A stretch of 64,000 bases of DNA from Symbiodinium natans (GCA_905221605.1 CAJNDS010000721.1:17132-81131); one strand, 5' to 3'; numbered from the stretch's first letter, positions 10,691 through 23,222 are shown. Notes: generated by a model not told the origin, from the letters alone. Numbers and translations: made by a program.

Positions 10691-13170
10691 TGAGGTTTAG
10701 GGTTTAGGGTTTAGGGTTTAGGGTTTAGGGTTTAGGGTTTGGGGCTTTTAGGGCTTATAGGGCTTATAGGGCTTATAGGGCTTAAGGTTAAGGGGCTACG
10801 GCTACGGTTTAAAGTTTAGGGAAGCTCTGGCCAATGTTGGGTCCCAACAAACAAGAGTAAGCCTGAAACATGTCAAAGGGAAAAAGGGGGCTCCTGGGCT
10901 GCCCAGTAAGCTAGGCTTAAAAAGGGTGCACTCTTTTTGCTTCAAGGGGTTTATAAGGGAACTTAAACTCCCTTTTACCCTAAACCCTAAACCCTAAACC
11001 CTAAACCCTAAACCCTAAACCCTAAACCCTAAACGCTAAACGCTAAACGCTAAACGCTAAACCCTAATGGGTACTACTGGGTATCCTAAGGATCTTTCCA
11101 ACTCCTGGACATCTAGCCTCTGGGAGCAAAGAACTGGCTCCTGGGAGCAAAGAGCTGAGGTTTTTTTTGGGCTTCGGGCTTGGGGGTTTAGGGTTTAGGG
11201 TTAGGGTTTAGGGTTTAGGGTTTAGGGTTTAGGGTTTAGGGTTTAGGGTTTAGGGTTTAGGGTTTAGGGTTTAGGGTTTAGGGTTTAGGGCCTTAGGGTT
11301 TAGGGTTTAGGGTTCGGGCTTCAGGGGCGGAAGGGGTCTGCGACAAGTGGTGCTTGCTGTTGCTAGGCAAGGTTCAGGGAAAGTGTAGAAGCCCTAAGAG
11401 CCCATGTACCCAAATAGGGAATATAGGGTTTAGGGTTTAGGGTTGTACTTCCTATTTAAGGACCTTGGGGGCCCAGTATACAATACTTAGGTAGGGAATA
11501 CTTGGGCCTTAAAGTGCTTCCTATATAGCTGAGTTGTGCTTTAAACCCTTTGAAAACCATTTATGCCTAGGTTCCCTTATAAAGAAAGAAGGGAAATCAT
11601 AAAATGCCCCGAAGCACAACCCAGATAAGGACTTTGGGAACCCAGTATATATAATAGTAAGGTACATGGAACCTTAGGGAAAGGTATCATAGCGCTGAAC
11701 CTTGAAAGCTCTCGACGTTCGGTGTCCAGCGTCTTGTTTTAGGGTTTAGGGTTTAGGGTTCAGGGTTCAGGGTTCAGGGTTCAGGGTTTAGGGTTGAGGG
11801 CTTAGGGCTTAGGGTTTCGGGTTCAGGGTTTAGGGTTTAGACAGGTTTGATGTCTGAAGCCATTGCTGTGACTCGATTTGGACTCGAAGCTTTAAATGTT
11901 TACCGCTCGCAAGAGGTGTGACGTCTCTGCATCCACCGTCGGAAGCGACCGCCTAGGAACACCAACCCTGCACCCCTAAACCCTAAACCCTAAGCCCTAA
12001 GCCCTAAGCCCTAAACCCTAAGCCCTAAGCCCTAAGCGCTACTGCCGGGTAACAGTCGTGACTGTCGCTTCTTGGCTTAGGGGTTTCGGGCTTAGGGTAA
12101 GTTCTGATTGTTAAACGAGGAGATGTAAGGGGGCTAAGTAGAATTTAATTTTCCCTAAGCCCCACACCCTAAACCCTCCCTTAAGCATCTACAATACCAA
12201 GCTAAGTCTCCCTACCCAAAATCCCTGAAACCCTGAAGCCCTGAAGCCCTGAAACCCTGAACCCTAAACCCTAAACCAGAAACCCTAAACCCTAAACCCT
12301 AAACCGCAAAAACCCAGGGATCGACTAATACCAAGTTGCAGGTTTCAGGGGTCCGAAAACCGTGATTTTCAGCCCGTAGGGCTTAGGGTTTAGGGTTTAC
12401 GGTTCAGGGTTCACTGGAGTGGTGGCAGATTTTCGGTAAACGGTGCAGGGTTTAGGGCTTGGGTGAAAGCTCTAAGCTCCTCGGGTTTAGGGTTTAGGGT
12501 TTAGGGTTTAGGGTTTAGGGATAAGGGTTTAGGGTTTAGGGCCTCTTCGGCCTGGGGTGCTTTGCTTGACCAGCGACCGCATGTAGGGTTTAGGGTTTAG
12601 GATTTAGGGTTTAGGGTTTAGGGTCTGCATGGACAACCTGATAAACTCCTAAGCGCTGATCTCAACTGTGTCTGGCATGACAAAGAGGGCTAGGGTTCAG
12701 GGCTTAGAGCTTAGGATTTTCAGAGGATTCTGTCGTCCGCAAACAGGGGTACAGGGTTGAGTTTAGCGTTATGAGGGAACCTAACGCAAAAAACAAGAAC
12801 CTAAACCCTAAACCCTGAATCCCAAACCCCAAACCCAAAACCCCTAAACCCACCCTAAACCCTAAAGCCTGAACCCCAAACCCTAAACCCTAAACCCCTA
12901 AACCACTTTTCTCGGCGTTCCCTGGATCTGCAACGGCAGTCGGGTCTTTGTGGCAGCTGTAGGGGGCATTCTCACGTGGCAACGTCTAACTTTCGGGTTT
13001 GGGGTTTTAGGGTTTCGGGGTGTTAGGGCTTTAGGGTTCTAGGGTTTTGGGGCTTCAGGGTTTTAGGGTTGGGTTTTCTGGTTTTAGGGTTTTAGGGTTT
13101 TAGGTTTTTGGGCTTGGGGTCTTAGGGGTTTGGGGTCTACGGGCTCAAGAACGCGCGTACGGCAAACCCT
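10691..13170. repeat. Telomere-repeat block 3
   Basis: TTTAGGG arrays lie at 10693-10742, 11186-11314, 11740-11840, 12484-12545 and 12586-12626. CCCTAAA arrays lie at 10977-11065 (ending in four CGCTAAA variants), 11975-12038 (CCCTAAG variants), 12225-12305 and 12800-12905. From 12995 to 13140 the G-strand repeat is degraded to TTTTAGGG-like units. The interval 11320-11730 holds mainly MITE-like AT-rich sequence and no gene. Confidence 0.88.
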
Positions 13171-13841
13171 CCAAGACCCTCAACGCTCATCCCCAAACAA
13201 ACGTGAATCACAAGTCCCAGACTTTGTGAAGGTTACAAACCTAAAACCCTGACTTCTCCAAATAACCAGTACCTATGGTTTGGAGCCACAAAAGCGTTCG
13301 AGTTAATGGTTTGCCATGGTGTTGAGATTCTGTAACTGGGCCGAGTGGCAAGATTCTGTAGGGTTCTGGCTGGCTATATGGGGGTTTCCGAAAATAGGGG
13401 GTAGCCTTTTGGGGTTCCTATAATTAGGATTACACTATTTTGGGCTATATTAAGGGCCCCCCCCCCCCCTATTGTTCAAAATCTCCATATAGAGTTTACG
13501 GCTTAGGGTCAACCCTAATGGGAGCACTAAACCTTTATCCCAAAGCCGACATACTCGTGCACTTCTCATCAGACCAACAATGCATCAGTTGCCCGTGATC
13601 GAGAATGCCAACAGCAAGGTTCATGGGTAGTTTCCGGGATGGCTGAGGGTTTAGAATTTAGGGGTTTGGGCAAAAGGGCTCAGGGTAGTGCAACTTAACT
13701 GTATCACAGACCCTATACTCTGACCCTAAACGCTAAACCCTAAACCCTAAACTCTAAACCCTAAACCCCAGCTACTCACAACTCCCAGACCCGAATTTAC
13801 GCCTGACTGCTCATGGCCCTCAAGTCTGCAAAGGCCAAAAC

Positions 13842-13957
13842 CGCCCCTCCCCCGCCCCCCCGCCCCTCCCCCCCCCCCCCCCCCCCCGCCCCTCCCACCC
13901 CCCCCCCCCCCCGCCCCTCCCCCCTCCTGCCTTCCGCCCCCCCACTCCCCCCCCCCC
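13842..13957. repeat. C-rich low-complexity tract
   Basis: About 115 bases consist almost only of C with scattered G and T, in CCCCGCCCCTCC-type units. The complementary strand can form G-quadruplexes. The Gly/Arg-rich frame across it on the minus strand is not a gene. Confidence 0.9.
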
Positions 13958-14185
13958 ATGAATATAAAAAAAGATCCCTTTAAAGCCCTATTCGGATTTA
14001 GGTTTAGGGTTTAGGGTTTAGGGTTTAGGGTTTAGGGTTTCGGGTTAAGAACTGTATACTTTCAAGCCCAACTAGGGTTTAGGGTTTGAAGGTTTAGGCC
14101 ATACCCGGATCAAGAACGACATAGTTGTGAAACGAGATTTGGCCGCCAAGGGCGACGCTGAGCAGCGCCAACAGGTAGGGTTAGG

Positions 14186-14250
14186 CGTATATTGAGGGGA
14201 ACCTTTAGGGGTACAACCTTAGGGCGTTAGGGGTACAAGTCTTCATCCCT
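14186..14250 (+). repeat. Repeat family L, copy without an array
   Basis: It reads GGGGAACCTTTAGGGGTACA followed by ACCTTAGGGCG and GTCTTCATCCC. It matches 27913-27987 and the interrupted copy at 18185-18328. Here a 12-base GTTAGGGGTACA segment is duplicated near the right end. Confidence 0.7.
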
Positions 14251-16020
14251 TGATACAACAAAACCACTGGCTCCTAAACCCTAAACCCTTCGGGTACTTA
14301 CAAGGGCCCCAGTACGGGCCCTCGGTTAAACCCTAAACCCTAAAACCTAAACCCTAAACCCAAAACCCAAAACCCAAAACCCAAAACCCTAAACCTAACC
14401 CTAAACCCTAAATCCCTAAACCCTAACCCCTAAACCCTAAACCCCTAAACCCTAAACCCTTGTACATCCATGCCCTGTAGAACCCCAAGGCCCACAGATC
14501 GAAACCCTTGAACATCAGGGTTGAGGGCTTAGGGTTCAGGGACTAAGGTAAGCCTTAAACCCTAAACCCCTAAACCCCCAAACCCCCAAACCCCCAAACC
14601 CCTAAACCCCTAAACCCTAAACCCTAACCCCTAAACCCTAAACCCTAAACCTCGAAGGGGCAAACGTCTACAAAGTTTGTAATGCCTTAGGGCCTACATG
14701 GTCAGTGCTCTCAAGGGTCCCTTTTCGGGTAATTGACAGGGTCTAGGGTTGAGGGCATCTCGAAAGCAGGCTCAAGTTTTCTGTGGTCCTGCATGACAAC
14801 TCGCCCATGGCCGCAGAGGGAATCTGCCTGCGACTACGCAGAGCTTCAAACACAATCAAGCGGGCCGGCGTTTCGAGCAGGGCGCGCAAAGTTGTTCGTA
14901 CATCGCATGCTCGCCTACTACTGGCCCCGAAACCCGAACCCTAAACCCCGAACCCCTTGAACCAGTCTTACTGAGGGGCATAAGCCCCCCAACTCACAAG
15001 TTTATCCTTGCATGGGGTTAAGGGGTTGGGGTCATATCCTCGAGGCGAACCTATAGAACCCCAACGGCCTATCTGTAATTCAGAAGCCTCTAAGACAGGA
15101 AACAACAATTGAGTAACCATGTACTTGCTTTCGTCGTCTTAAGGGGTGTCGAATAAGCAGCTCTCCATATCTAGGCTAGCAACTAGACATAGGGTTTAGG
15201 GTTCAGGGATAAGCTGAGTATGAAATTTTAAGGTACTTTGATCAGCACCCTATATATATATATATATGTATATATGTATATATATATACACCCAACTCCA
15301 ATGGTGCATGTACCTATATCGTATATACTTGGGCCGCAGAGGGATTCAAACACAGTAGCTCTAGGCCCAAGTACACACTACGTAGGGTCATGGAGCCTTA
15401 TCCCAAACCCCAAACCCGAAACCCTAAACCCTCAACCCCAAACCCTAAACCCGTATGTAATTGCACAGTCTTTTGACTTTGCAATCCTGGGGTTGGGGAG
15501 AGTACCTGCAGAACCTCCAGACCCTTCTCATCTGCCAGTGATTAGAACGCAAGAGGAACCTGGGAATCAAAAGAAAATTATGAACAGGTTCCCTTATACC
15601 AAAAGAAGGGAAAATGAAACACATTTCCCCTGAGAACAAGATCATCCTCACCGACTGCAGCAATTTACCAAGCTTCTGTCCTCTGACCACCTGTAACAGT
15701 AGCCCTGAATGCATCCTGGGGGCCCCAAAACCCCAAACCCTGAACCCTAAACCCTAAACCCTAAACCCCTCCTCCGCAGCACATCCCGCACATCGAGTGA
15801 CACTGCTACCAGATTCGTCGCATCTGGGCCACCCGGCGCAGCAAGAGCCCCAACTACGAAACCTTATAGGGTTCTTAAGGGAGGGTTTAGGGTTTAGGGT
15901 TTAGGGTTTAGGGTTTAGGGTTTAGGGTTTAGGGTTTAGGGTTTCGGGCTTAGGGTTTAGGATTTAGGGTTTAGGGGGTTCAAGGGGGAGGTACCTTGGG
16001 AACCTTAGGGAAGCTTAGGG

Positions 16021-16610
16021 AGCCTTAGGGAGTCTTTTGCCTCGGGACCCCAAACGCCTGTAAAAGCCCGCAATTAAAAGTGGTATTAAAACGGCGGTGC
16101 ACGCGCCTTCTAATAACATTTTAATGAGGTTTTCGACCCTTGTCTTTTTCCTTTCGTTCGATATTTAAATGACTTGGCGCGTTTCCTTGCAAGTCAGCAA
16201 CATGGAACAAAGGAAAGGAACCAGGACAAGATACCATGGGAAGGAGAGTTCACCCGTAGAAGCGATCCGTGAGCTGGCTTAATAGCGTCCAGCGGCAGTT
16301 TCTACCTCATGGTCCAGTTGTTGCGTTCTTGTGTTCACTGCGTTCATTCATTCGCAGGCTCATTCATTCTCTTATTCACACATTCACTAAACTTTCTCCC
16401 TTTCACGCAAAAAGCCTTATTAAATGTACTAAAAGGGCAATGAATAGCGCGCCTTTTAGTATATGTAATATGCGCTTTTACTTTCCCCCCTTTACTGCTG
16501 TAGGTAAAAGCCCCATTACAATATAAGTCTTTTAGAGAGCTTTTAACACAGCATGAAAGGGCCCTTGATCCATATATTATGGGCCCCGCAATACTACATT
16601 GTATTGGGGT
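16021..16610. other. Array-free AT-rich interval
   Basis: Nearly 600 bases carry no telomeric repeat. The interval contains CATTCATTC and TTATTCACACATTCAC low-complexity words, and AATAGCGCGCC-like words near 16440. The longest open frame (85 codons from 16269) shows no protein-like pattern. I see no gene. Confidence 0.5.
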
Positions 16611-18184
16611 TAAGAGTTTAAGGGTTTAAGGGTTTAAGGGTTAAGGGTTAAGGGTTTAGCCCTACTTATACAACGGGAATCCTACCATGTCTATATTGGG
16701 CTTGTTGTCGTGAAGCCCCACATCTAGACATATAGAGGGCCGACCGACGCCAAAGGCTGCATATCCCCATGATCCGAAAATCTAAACCCTAAACCCTACA
16801 CCCGAAAGCCCTAAAACCCTAAACCCAATACCGAGGCCACGCTTGTGGCAGCTGGGGCGACTGAGATGGAAAGAGGCTGCTCAGTGAAGCAACACCACAG
16901 ATCACATGCCTGCCGGTTTAGGGTTTAGGGTTTAGGGTTTAGGGTTTGGGGTTTGGGGTTGGGGGTTTGGGGTTTAGGTCTTGAGTGTCGTATATGAGGG
17001 CCTACGAAATTAGAACAGGACTTTTGGGTAGCTTAGCATATGAACATCACATAAAGGGAGGTTTGGGGCTAAAGAGCCTGTAGGGGTGATGTTGGTATGT
17101 TGGTAGCTTTGCAGGCTACTGTATCTGAACCCTATACTCTAATGCTCTTGACGGCACGCGCGAAGCACGCAGTACAGGTAATTCCCTGAACCCTGAACCC
17201 TCTCAATAAACTGGGATGACATCATGCTAAACCCTAAACCCTAAACCCTTAACCCTAAACCCTAAGTAATGCTTTAGATTCGCGGTATTAGATAGACACC
17301 AGTGGTTTAGGACGGTAGAGTCTCGACTGCAGAACCGCAGACCTGACCTTGGAGAGGTTCGGGTCGAAGTCCAGAGGGTTTAGGGTTTAGGGTTTAGGGT
17401 TTAGGGCTTAGGGCTTAGGGCTTAGGGCTTAGGGTTTAGGGTCGAGATAGCTCACCATACGCGATCAACCGCTGTGAAGCCTAGACGTACAGTATGAAGG
17501 AAATTTTGACGGGAACCTCACAGAAGGAACCCCCGGAAGGCAGTAGATACATAGTAGGAAACTAAGGACCCCAAACCCAATACCCTAAACCCTAAACCCT
17601 AAAACCCTGAACCCAACCCTCACCCCCACCACCCCAAAACAAAAGAAACAAGAAAACAAGGCCATGGAACCCTAAACCTTAAACCCTAAACCCTAAACCC
17701 TAAACCCTAAACCCTAAACCTCAAACCCTAAACCCCAAACCCTAAACCCTAAACCCTAAACTTTCTAGGGCCTCCATCCTCATCTTGCCGCTGCTGGGCC
17801 AGGTACTGGAGACAGGGTCAGGGTTTAGGGCTTTGGGTTTAGGGCTTAGGGTTTAGGGTTTACTTTTCAGGGTTCAGGGTTCAGGGTTTAGGGTTTAGGG
17901 TTTAGGGCTTTGGGTTTAGGGTTCAGGGTTTATGAAGCCCTAAACCCTAAACCCTAAACTCCATGAGGCCTAGGCGTCTAAGCCTGCATCCTCAGGGGCC
18001 TAGGCCGAGTGAAACCCTGAACCCTGAACCCTGAACCCTGAACCCTAAACCCTAAACCCTAAACCCTAAACCCTAAACCCTAAACCCTAAACCCTAAACC
18101 CTAAACCCTAAACCCCAGGACATGATCGCAGCATGATTAGGGGGTTTTACAGAGCCAGAGCCAGGGTTTGCCAGTCCTGCTCGT

Positions 18185-18328
18185 GCCATATTAGGAGAAT
18201 ATAAAGGGAAACCCCAAACCCCAAACCCCAAACCCTAAACCCTAAACCCTAAACCCTAAACCCTAAACCCTAAACCCTAAACCCTAAACCTTCAGGGGTA
18301 CAACCTTAGGGCTGCGATTCTTCATCCC
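18185..18328 (+). repeat. Repeat family L, copy interrupted by a telomeric array
   Basis: The left part (18185-18208, CCATATTAGGAGAATATAAA) and right part (18292-18328, TTCAGGGGTACAACCTTAGG) match the contiguous copy at 27913-27987. The CCCTAAA/CCCCAAA array 18209-18291 lies between them. Confidence 0.75.
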
Positions 18329-18627
18329 AGGAAGTCCTGCTCGTGCTTCTCGAGCAACCTCTTGGTTCGATCTCGCCTTGGCTGCGCGAAGGGAGGCATG
18401 TTTAGGCCCTAAACCCTAAACCCTAAACCCTAAACCCTAAACCCTAAACCCTAAACCCTAAACCCTAAACCCTAAACCCTAAACCCTAAACCCTAAACCC
18501 TAAACCCTAAACCCTAAACGCTAACCCTATGCAGGTTTAGTACTCTTTGGCCCATGTGGTGGTGTCAGGGGCCAGGCTGTTCGAACCTATCGTCCCCCTG
18601 AAGGGGGCTAACTGTCTTCAAATTACC

Positions 18628-18738
18628 CCCTACTTGGAGGTTCATGGGTACTTATAACCCCACTTATAGGTCTACTTATGACCTAGCTTATAAGTACAGT
18701 GATAATTGGGGTTATAAGTGCCCATGAACCTCCATGTA
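18628..18738. mobile_element. MITE-like element, family A copy 1
   Basis: Terminal inverted repeats of about 26 bases: the left arm is GGAGGTTCATGGGTACTTAT with AACCCC following, and the right arm is GGGGTTATAAGTGCCCATGA with ACCTCC following. The interior is AT-rich and carries no gene. A second copy at 31213-31403 carries an internal telomeric array. Confidence 0.8.
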
Positions 18739-18790
18739 GAAGGCTCGCAGGCTTAGGGCTTTCAGGGTTTAGCTTTTCGGTGTGCAGGGT

Positions 18791-18792
<2 letters not shown>

Positions 18793-18825
<33 letters not shown>
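18793..18825 (+). repeat. Poly-G run of about 33 bases
   Basis: Uninterrupted G run after GCAGGGTTT. It may mark a collapsed or polymorphic telomeric G-strand, or an assembly-sensitive site. Confidence 0.9.
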
Positions 18826-18826
<1 letters not shown>

Positions 18827-19660
18827 GTTGGGCAAGGAGTTCAGGGAGCTCCTCAGGGGCAATGCTTAAGACCTAGAACCCCAAGCCCTAAGCCCTAGAC
18901 CTCAAATCTCAAGCCTTGAACGACATGCGAAGAAAGCTCGTTGCCGTAAACCCTAAACCCAAAACCCAAAACCCTAAACCCTCAAACTTCCATCTGCAAC
19001 CCTAAACCACTTGGGAAGAGAGAGTTCATTGCTAGCTTTATCTTGACTTTCTTGCGAGATTTGAGGTTCGAGGGCTTCATGTTCGGGGGGGCGGGGGGAG
19101 GTTTCGGGTTTGATTGGTTTAGGGTTTAGGATGTAGGGATTAGGGTTTAGGGATTCGGGTTTAGGGTTTAGGGCTTCGGGTTTAAAACTTCAACAAAACG
19201 CTAAAAACCCTGAACTCCTTTCCTCAACCGAGAACCCGAAAGCCCTAAGACCTAAACCCAAAACCCTAAGCCCTAGACTCTAAACCCCTCTGTCCCCTAA
19301 ACAAACCCTAAACCCCTAAAGCCCTAAACCCCCTAAACCCCAAACCCCCTAACCCTAAACCCTAAACCCTAGACCCTAAACCCTAAACCCCCTACAACCC
19401 TAAACTTGGGCCGAGCGGCTTGCCCTTACACATGCGAAACTTGTGAGAGAGGTGACAAAATGGGCATTCGCGTCCACGCTCGCAGCCTGGATTTGGTTTA
19501 GGGTTTAGGGTTTAGGATTAGGGTTCAGGGTTTAGGGTATAAGGATTTAGGGCTTTTAGGGTTAGGGGGTTTAGGGTTGAGGGGTTTAGGGGTTAGGGGG
19601 TTTAGGGGGTTTAGGGCGTTTAGGGGGTTTAGGGGGTTTAGGGGGTCAGAGGTTTATGCG

Positions 19661-22300
19661 TTGAGGCCAGCCTCGTCTTCTGAGGAGCTACTCACCTACT
19701 TGAATGAATCGAACCCACAGCCGAGGTACATACAACCCTAAACCATAGCCCTAAATCCTAAACCCCAAACACCAAACCCTAAACCCTAAACCTTACGCCC
19801 TAAACCCTAAACCCTAAACCCAAGACCCTCAACCCACAAAACTCGGGGTTTCTAGCTCCTTTTACGTCCCTGCAGAACCTAAGCACTAAGCCCGAAGCCC
19901 AGAACTGAGCCTAGATGATCGAGTGTCAGGAGGGTCTACGTTTGGAGCCCTAAAACCTCAAACCTAAACCCCCAACCCTAACCAGCTTGCGCAGGAGTTT
20001 CCCGGGCTTAGCCTTGTAAGAGAAATCCAGTGAACCCTCAACCGTAATCCCAGGCGATATGCACTCCTGGCCTCGAGATCAGGACGGTTTACAGGTTCAC
20101 GGGTAGTTTCCTAACCCTAAACCCTAAACCCTAAACCCTAAACCCTAAAACGTTCAGGGTTACTAGGGTTTAGGGTTTGGGCTTTGCAGGGTTTCGGGTT
20201 CAAGGGGTAGGCCAGATTCGGTTTCTGCTACCTGGGGAGGGCCGTAGTTAGAGTATCCCTTATTGCATTCTGCAAGCTTCGGGCTTCGGGCTTAGGGCTT
20301 AGGGCTTAGGGTTTAGGGTTCGGGCTTAGGGCTTGGGGCTTGGGGCTTGGGGCTTGGGGCCTGGGGCTTGGGGTTTGGAGCTTAGGGGGCGAGGGTTGGT
20401 CTTACTTTTCTACGACAGGACCTTAAAGTACTGAACCTCACACCGCAAACCGCGCCAACCCCCAAGCACTGAACCTCAAGCCTTTCCCTATACCTAACCC
20501 CTGAACCCTGAACCCTAAACCCTTACATGGTTCAGGAGATGCGTTTAGGGTTTAGGGTTTGGGGTTTGGGGTTTGGGGTTTAGGGCATACGGAGCCTCCA
20601 GCCCTGAACCCAAAAACCCGAATCCCGACTGCTGGCCAGGCGTCCATATGGCGTGCTCAAGAAAATGCAGGGCTTGCACTTTGCCTGGTTTGCCAGCATT
20701 TGCTTGAGAACCCCCCCCTCCAAAAAAAACAAAAAAGCATGAGAAAGATAATCATCCCTATTGTGCCCTTGTAAGGAAGAATGTTTATACTGTTTTGAGG
20801 GTTCTTCAGCAACCTCCCGGCCACCACCTTACCCCCCCCCCCCCCCCTCCCGCGGGCTTAGGGCTGTTTGGGGCTTAGGGCTGTTTGGGGCTTAGGGCTT
20901 AGGGCTTAGGGCTTAGGGCTTAGGGCTTAGGGTTTGTGCTTCGTGTTTAGCTCAGTTGCTGGAAGATGCTGGGTAATCATAGGGCTTAGTCTTCGGGGCC
21001 TTGCCAGAATTTTCAATCCTCTTTCCACCTCGAGACACAAAGCCCTCGGGCCCTTTAATAAAAAGCTTGTGAAAGTCTTGTTGAATGATATTTCATAATT
21101 CCTGCTTGGGCAATGAAAAAAATGTCTGCTCCCTTGCTGGAATCCCTAACCATATTTCCGACTATATTAACGGCCTTGGCAAAACAGAACTGGTAAATAA
21201 GCCTTACCTGTATGGTAGGCACAAAGGGCCGACGGCTCATTTTTGGGTAGTTCTCTACATTCGGATCCCTTTTCAGGGTCTTGCTGTACAGTGCTGTGCT
21301 GTAAATAGGATCCAAAGAAGGGACCCCAATTACCCTAATTCCCCAAATTACTCGAATTTCTCTATTTGCCCCAGTTACCCTGAACCCTAAACCTCACACC
21401 CTCATTACCCTAAACCCTAACAAACCCTAGCCACATCCAGCAGGAATATTTCCTAAACCCTAACCCCTAACCCCTAACCCCTAAACCCTAAACCCTAAAC
21501 TCAAGATGCCGGGGCTGATTGATGCGCCTCAGGGCCCCTTGAGGATGTCCTGTCATACCGCAACCCTACGGCCTAAACCCCAAAGCCTACGGGTTTAGGG
21601 TTTAGGGTTTTAGGGTTTAGGGTTTAGGGTTTAGGGTTTAGGGTTTAGGGTTTAGGGTTTAGGGTTTCCCTGAACAAAAAACACCCTAAACCCCCAAAAC
21701 CCAAATCCCTCTTTCCAGCTTCTAGGTCCCTGGCATCTGGAAGGACGTGGGCGATGGACCCCACGGATGTGAGATGGCCTAGCAGCACGCGGTCGGGTTT
21801 AGGGTTTAGGGTTTAGGGTTTAGGGTTTAGGGTTTAGGGTTTAGGGTTTAGGAGTCAGGGAATTAGGTGCCCTGTACCAAGTATATCAAGGTACCTGACC
21901 ACCCTAAAGCCCTAAAACCCCAAACCAAAAACCCCTAAAGCCCTAAAAACCCCTAAGCCCTCAAGCCCTAAAACTCTAAAACCACCTAAATTTGAAATAT
22001 GAGGTTTAAACATTACAAGAGAATAACCATGCTTTGGTGGTATACAATCATATCCCCTTTGATTTGGTATAACAAAAACCCTAACCCCCTAGGAAGAGCG
22101 AGTACGCCAGCCGCCCCAGCCTTTCTCGTTCAGGGGGATCCTCGGCAGCCAATAGTCCATGTCCTCACGCTTGCGCCGTCGCAACACTCACGCTTCAGGG
22201 GAGAAAAAGCCCGAGAAGCACTGGAGTTGAGGGTTTAGGGTTTAGGGTTTAGGGTTTAGGGTTTAGGGTTTAGGAGGGTTTAGGGACCCAAGCCCAAACC
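19661..22300. repeat. Telomere-repeat block 6
   Basis: CCCTAAA arrays lie at 19735-19830, 20114-20150 and 21456-21502. TTTAGGG arrays lie at 20539-20582, 21593-21669, 21796-21853 and 22227-22275. Arrays of the variants GGGGCTT (20278-20390) and GGGCTTA (20857-20937) are locally uniform. The interval 20938-21380 is array-free. It holds a possible degenerate family C element (21244-21345, with TTCTCTACATT and GGGACCCCAATT ends) and no gene. Confidence 0.88.
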
Positions 22301-22609
22301 TTGCATCATGGGGAGCAATGCCAGCAGGGGGCGGGGCGGGGAGGGGAGGTTTTGTGGGGGGGGGGGGGGGGGAGTGGGGTGGCGTGGGGGACAGACACAA
22401 GGGCACCGGCATTTTGCCGGGATACTTGCGACATGGGCTGCACAAGACATGGTCTGGAGGCCTGCTTCGGGGATCATCAGTCGTCGGAAAGGCTTTGCAA
22501 GGGAGTGTGACGGCCGCAACTTTCTGCATTCTCGAGATCATATCTAGCAGAAATTCTACTCAAACTATTGTCATCATCATGATTATGATCATCATCTTGG
22601 CTGCACTTA

Positions 22610-22690
22610 GCAGGGTAGCTATACAATAACCTTTAGCTGCCTTAATAAGAAACCCAATAAGCCCAAAAAAGGTAAGGATCTAAAGTTACG
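22610..22690 (+). repeat. Repeat family D, copy 2
   Basis: It contains CTTTAGCTGCCTTAATAAGA, AACCCAATAAGCCCAAAAAA and GGTAAGGATCTAAAGTTAC. It closely matches 6758-6862 and the tandem pair at 25790-25940. Confidence 0.8.
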
Positions 22691-22720
22691 AAGTCATGAT
22701 CATGCTCCTAAACCCTAAAC

Positions 22721-22795
22721 CCCAACCGCCCAACAGCCAGAATAAACCCTAAACCCTACACCCTAAACCCTAAACCCCAACCGCCCAACAGCCAG
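22721..22795 (+). repeat. 20-bp direct repeat flanking telomere units
   Basis: CCCAACCGCCCAACAGCCAG occurs exactly at 22721-22740 and 22776-22795. The 35 bases between consist of AATAAACCCTAAACCCTAC and further telomere units. Confidence 0.9.
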
Positions 22796-23004
22796 CGTCC
22801 TGGTGGCGGATATCCTTGTCTCGACGACTGGCGATCCTGAGCTCTTCTAAGCTTGTCAAGGGTTTAGGGGGAGCTTAGGGTTTAGGGTTTAGGGTTTAGG
22901 GTTTTAGAGTTTGGAGTTTAGGGGCTGGGTTTTTGAAGAGTTTCTAGCGCGGTCGCCTTCAAAAGCCACAGGCGCACCTTGCGGATTTAAGACTTTTCTT
23001 CTAG

Positions 23005-23222
23005 TACTTAGAGGCTTAGTAAGTAGGGATATGAAGTAGGGTTTATATTTCTTGTACCCCCAAAAGGCCACCAAGTATATACGCTCACAAATTTTTCAAA
23101 AGGAGCCTTATATACACTCACCAAAAACAGAAATATATACCCTACTTCATATAAGTACCTTATTTGGGGGTAAGAAGTAACTATAAGTATAGCTACCTTA
23201 CTTATAATCCCAATTACTAAGT
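23005..23222. mobile_element. MITE-like element, family G copy 1
   Basis: It begins CTTAGTAAGTAGGGATAT and ends ATAATCCCAATTACTAAG, an imperfect inverted repeat. The interior also carries paired arms TGAAGTAGGGTTTATATTTC and ATATATACCCTACTTCATAT. A related left end is present at 49609. It is non-coding. Confidence 0.65.

Larger units (their letters stand above)
13171..16020. repeat. Telomere-repeat block 4
   Basis: Arrays are sparse here. CCCTAAA lies at 13727-13767, 14320-14462, 14555-14652, 15404-15452 and 15727-15768. TTTAGGG lies at 13996-14045 and 15885-15977. The array-poor stretches 13171-13720 and 14653-15395 contain no gene I can support, apart from a TA microsatellite at about 15250-15290. 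Confidence 0.85.
16611..19660. repeat. Telomere-repeat block 5
   Basis: TTTAGGG arrays lie at 16614-16660 (TTTAAGGG variants), 16916-16978, 17378-17442 (GGGCTTA variants), 17818-17935 and 19495-19650 (TTTAGGGG variants). CCCTAAA arrays lie at 17226-17266, 17668-17762, 17937-17960, 18015-18117, 18209-18291, 18407-18529 (about 17 units) and 19262-19395. Around 17935 a G-strand array meets a C-strand array head to head with only a few bases between. Confidence 0.9.

Noticed and set aside
15238-15714. Open frames of 131 (plus) and 89 (minus) codons
   Set aside because: They begin in a TA microsatellite or overlap CCCTAAA units, and show no protein-like composition.
22263-22629. Overlapping Gly-rich and Pro-rich frames
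   Set aside because: They are caused by the G run at 22356-22372 and flanking GC-rich sequence.
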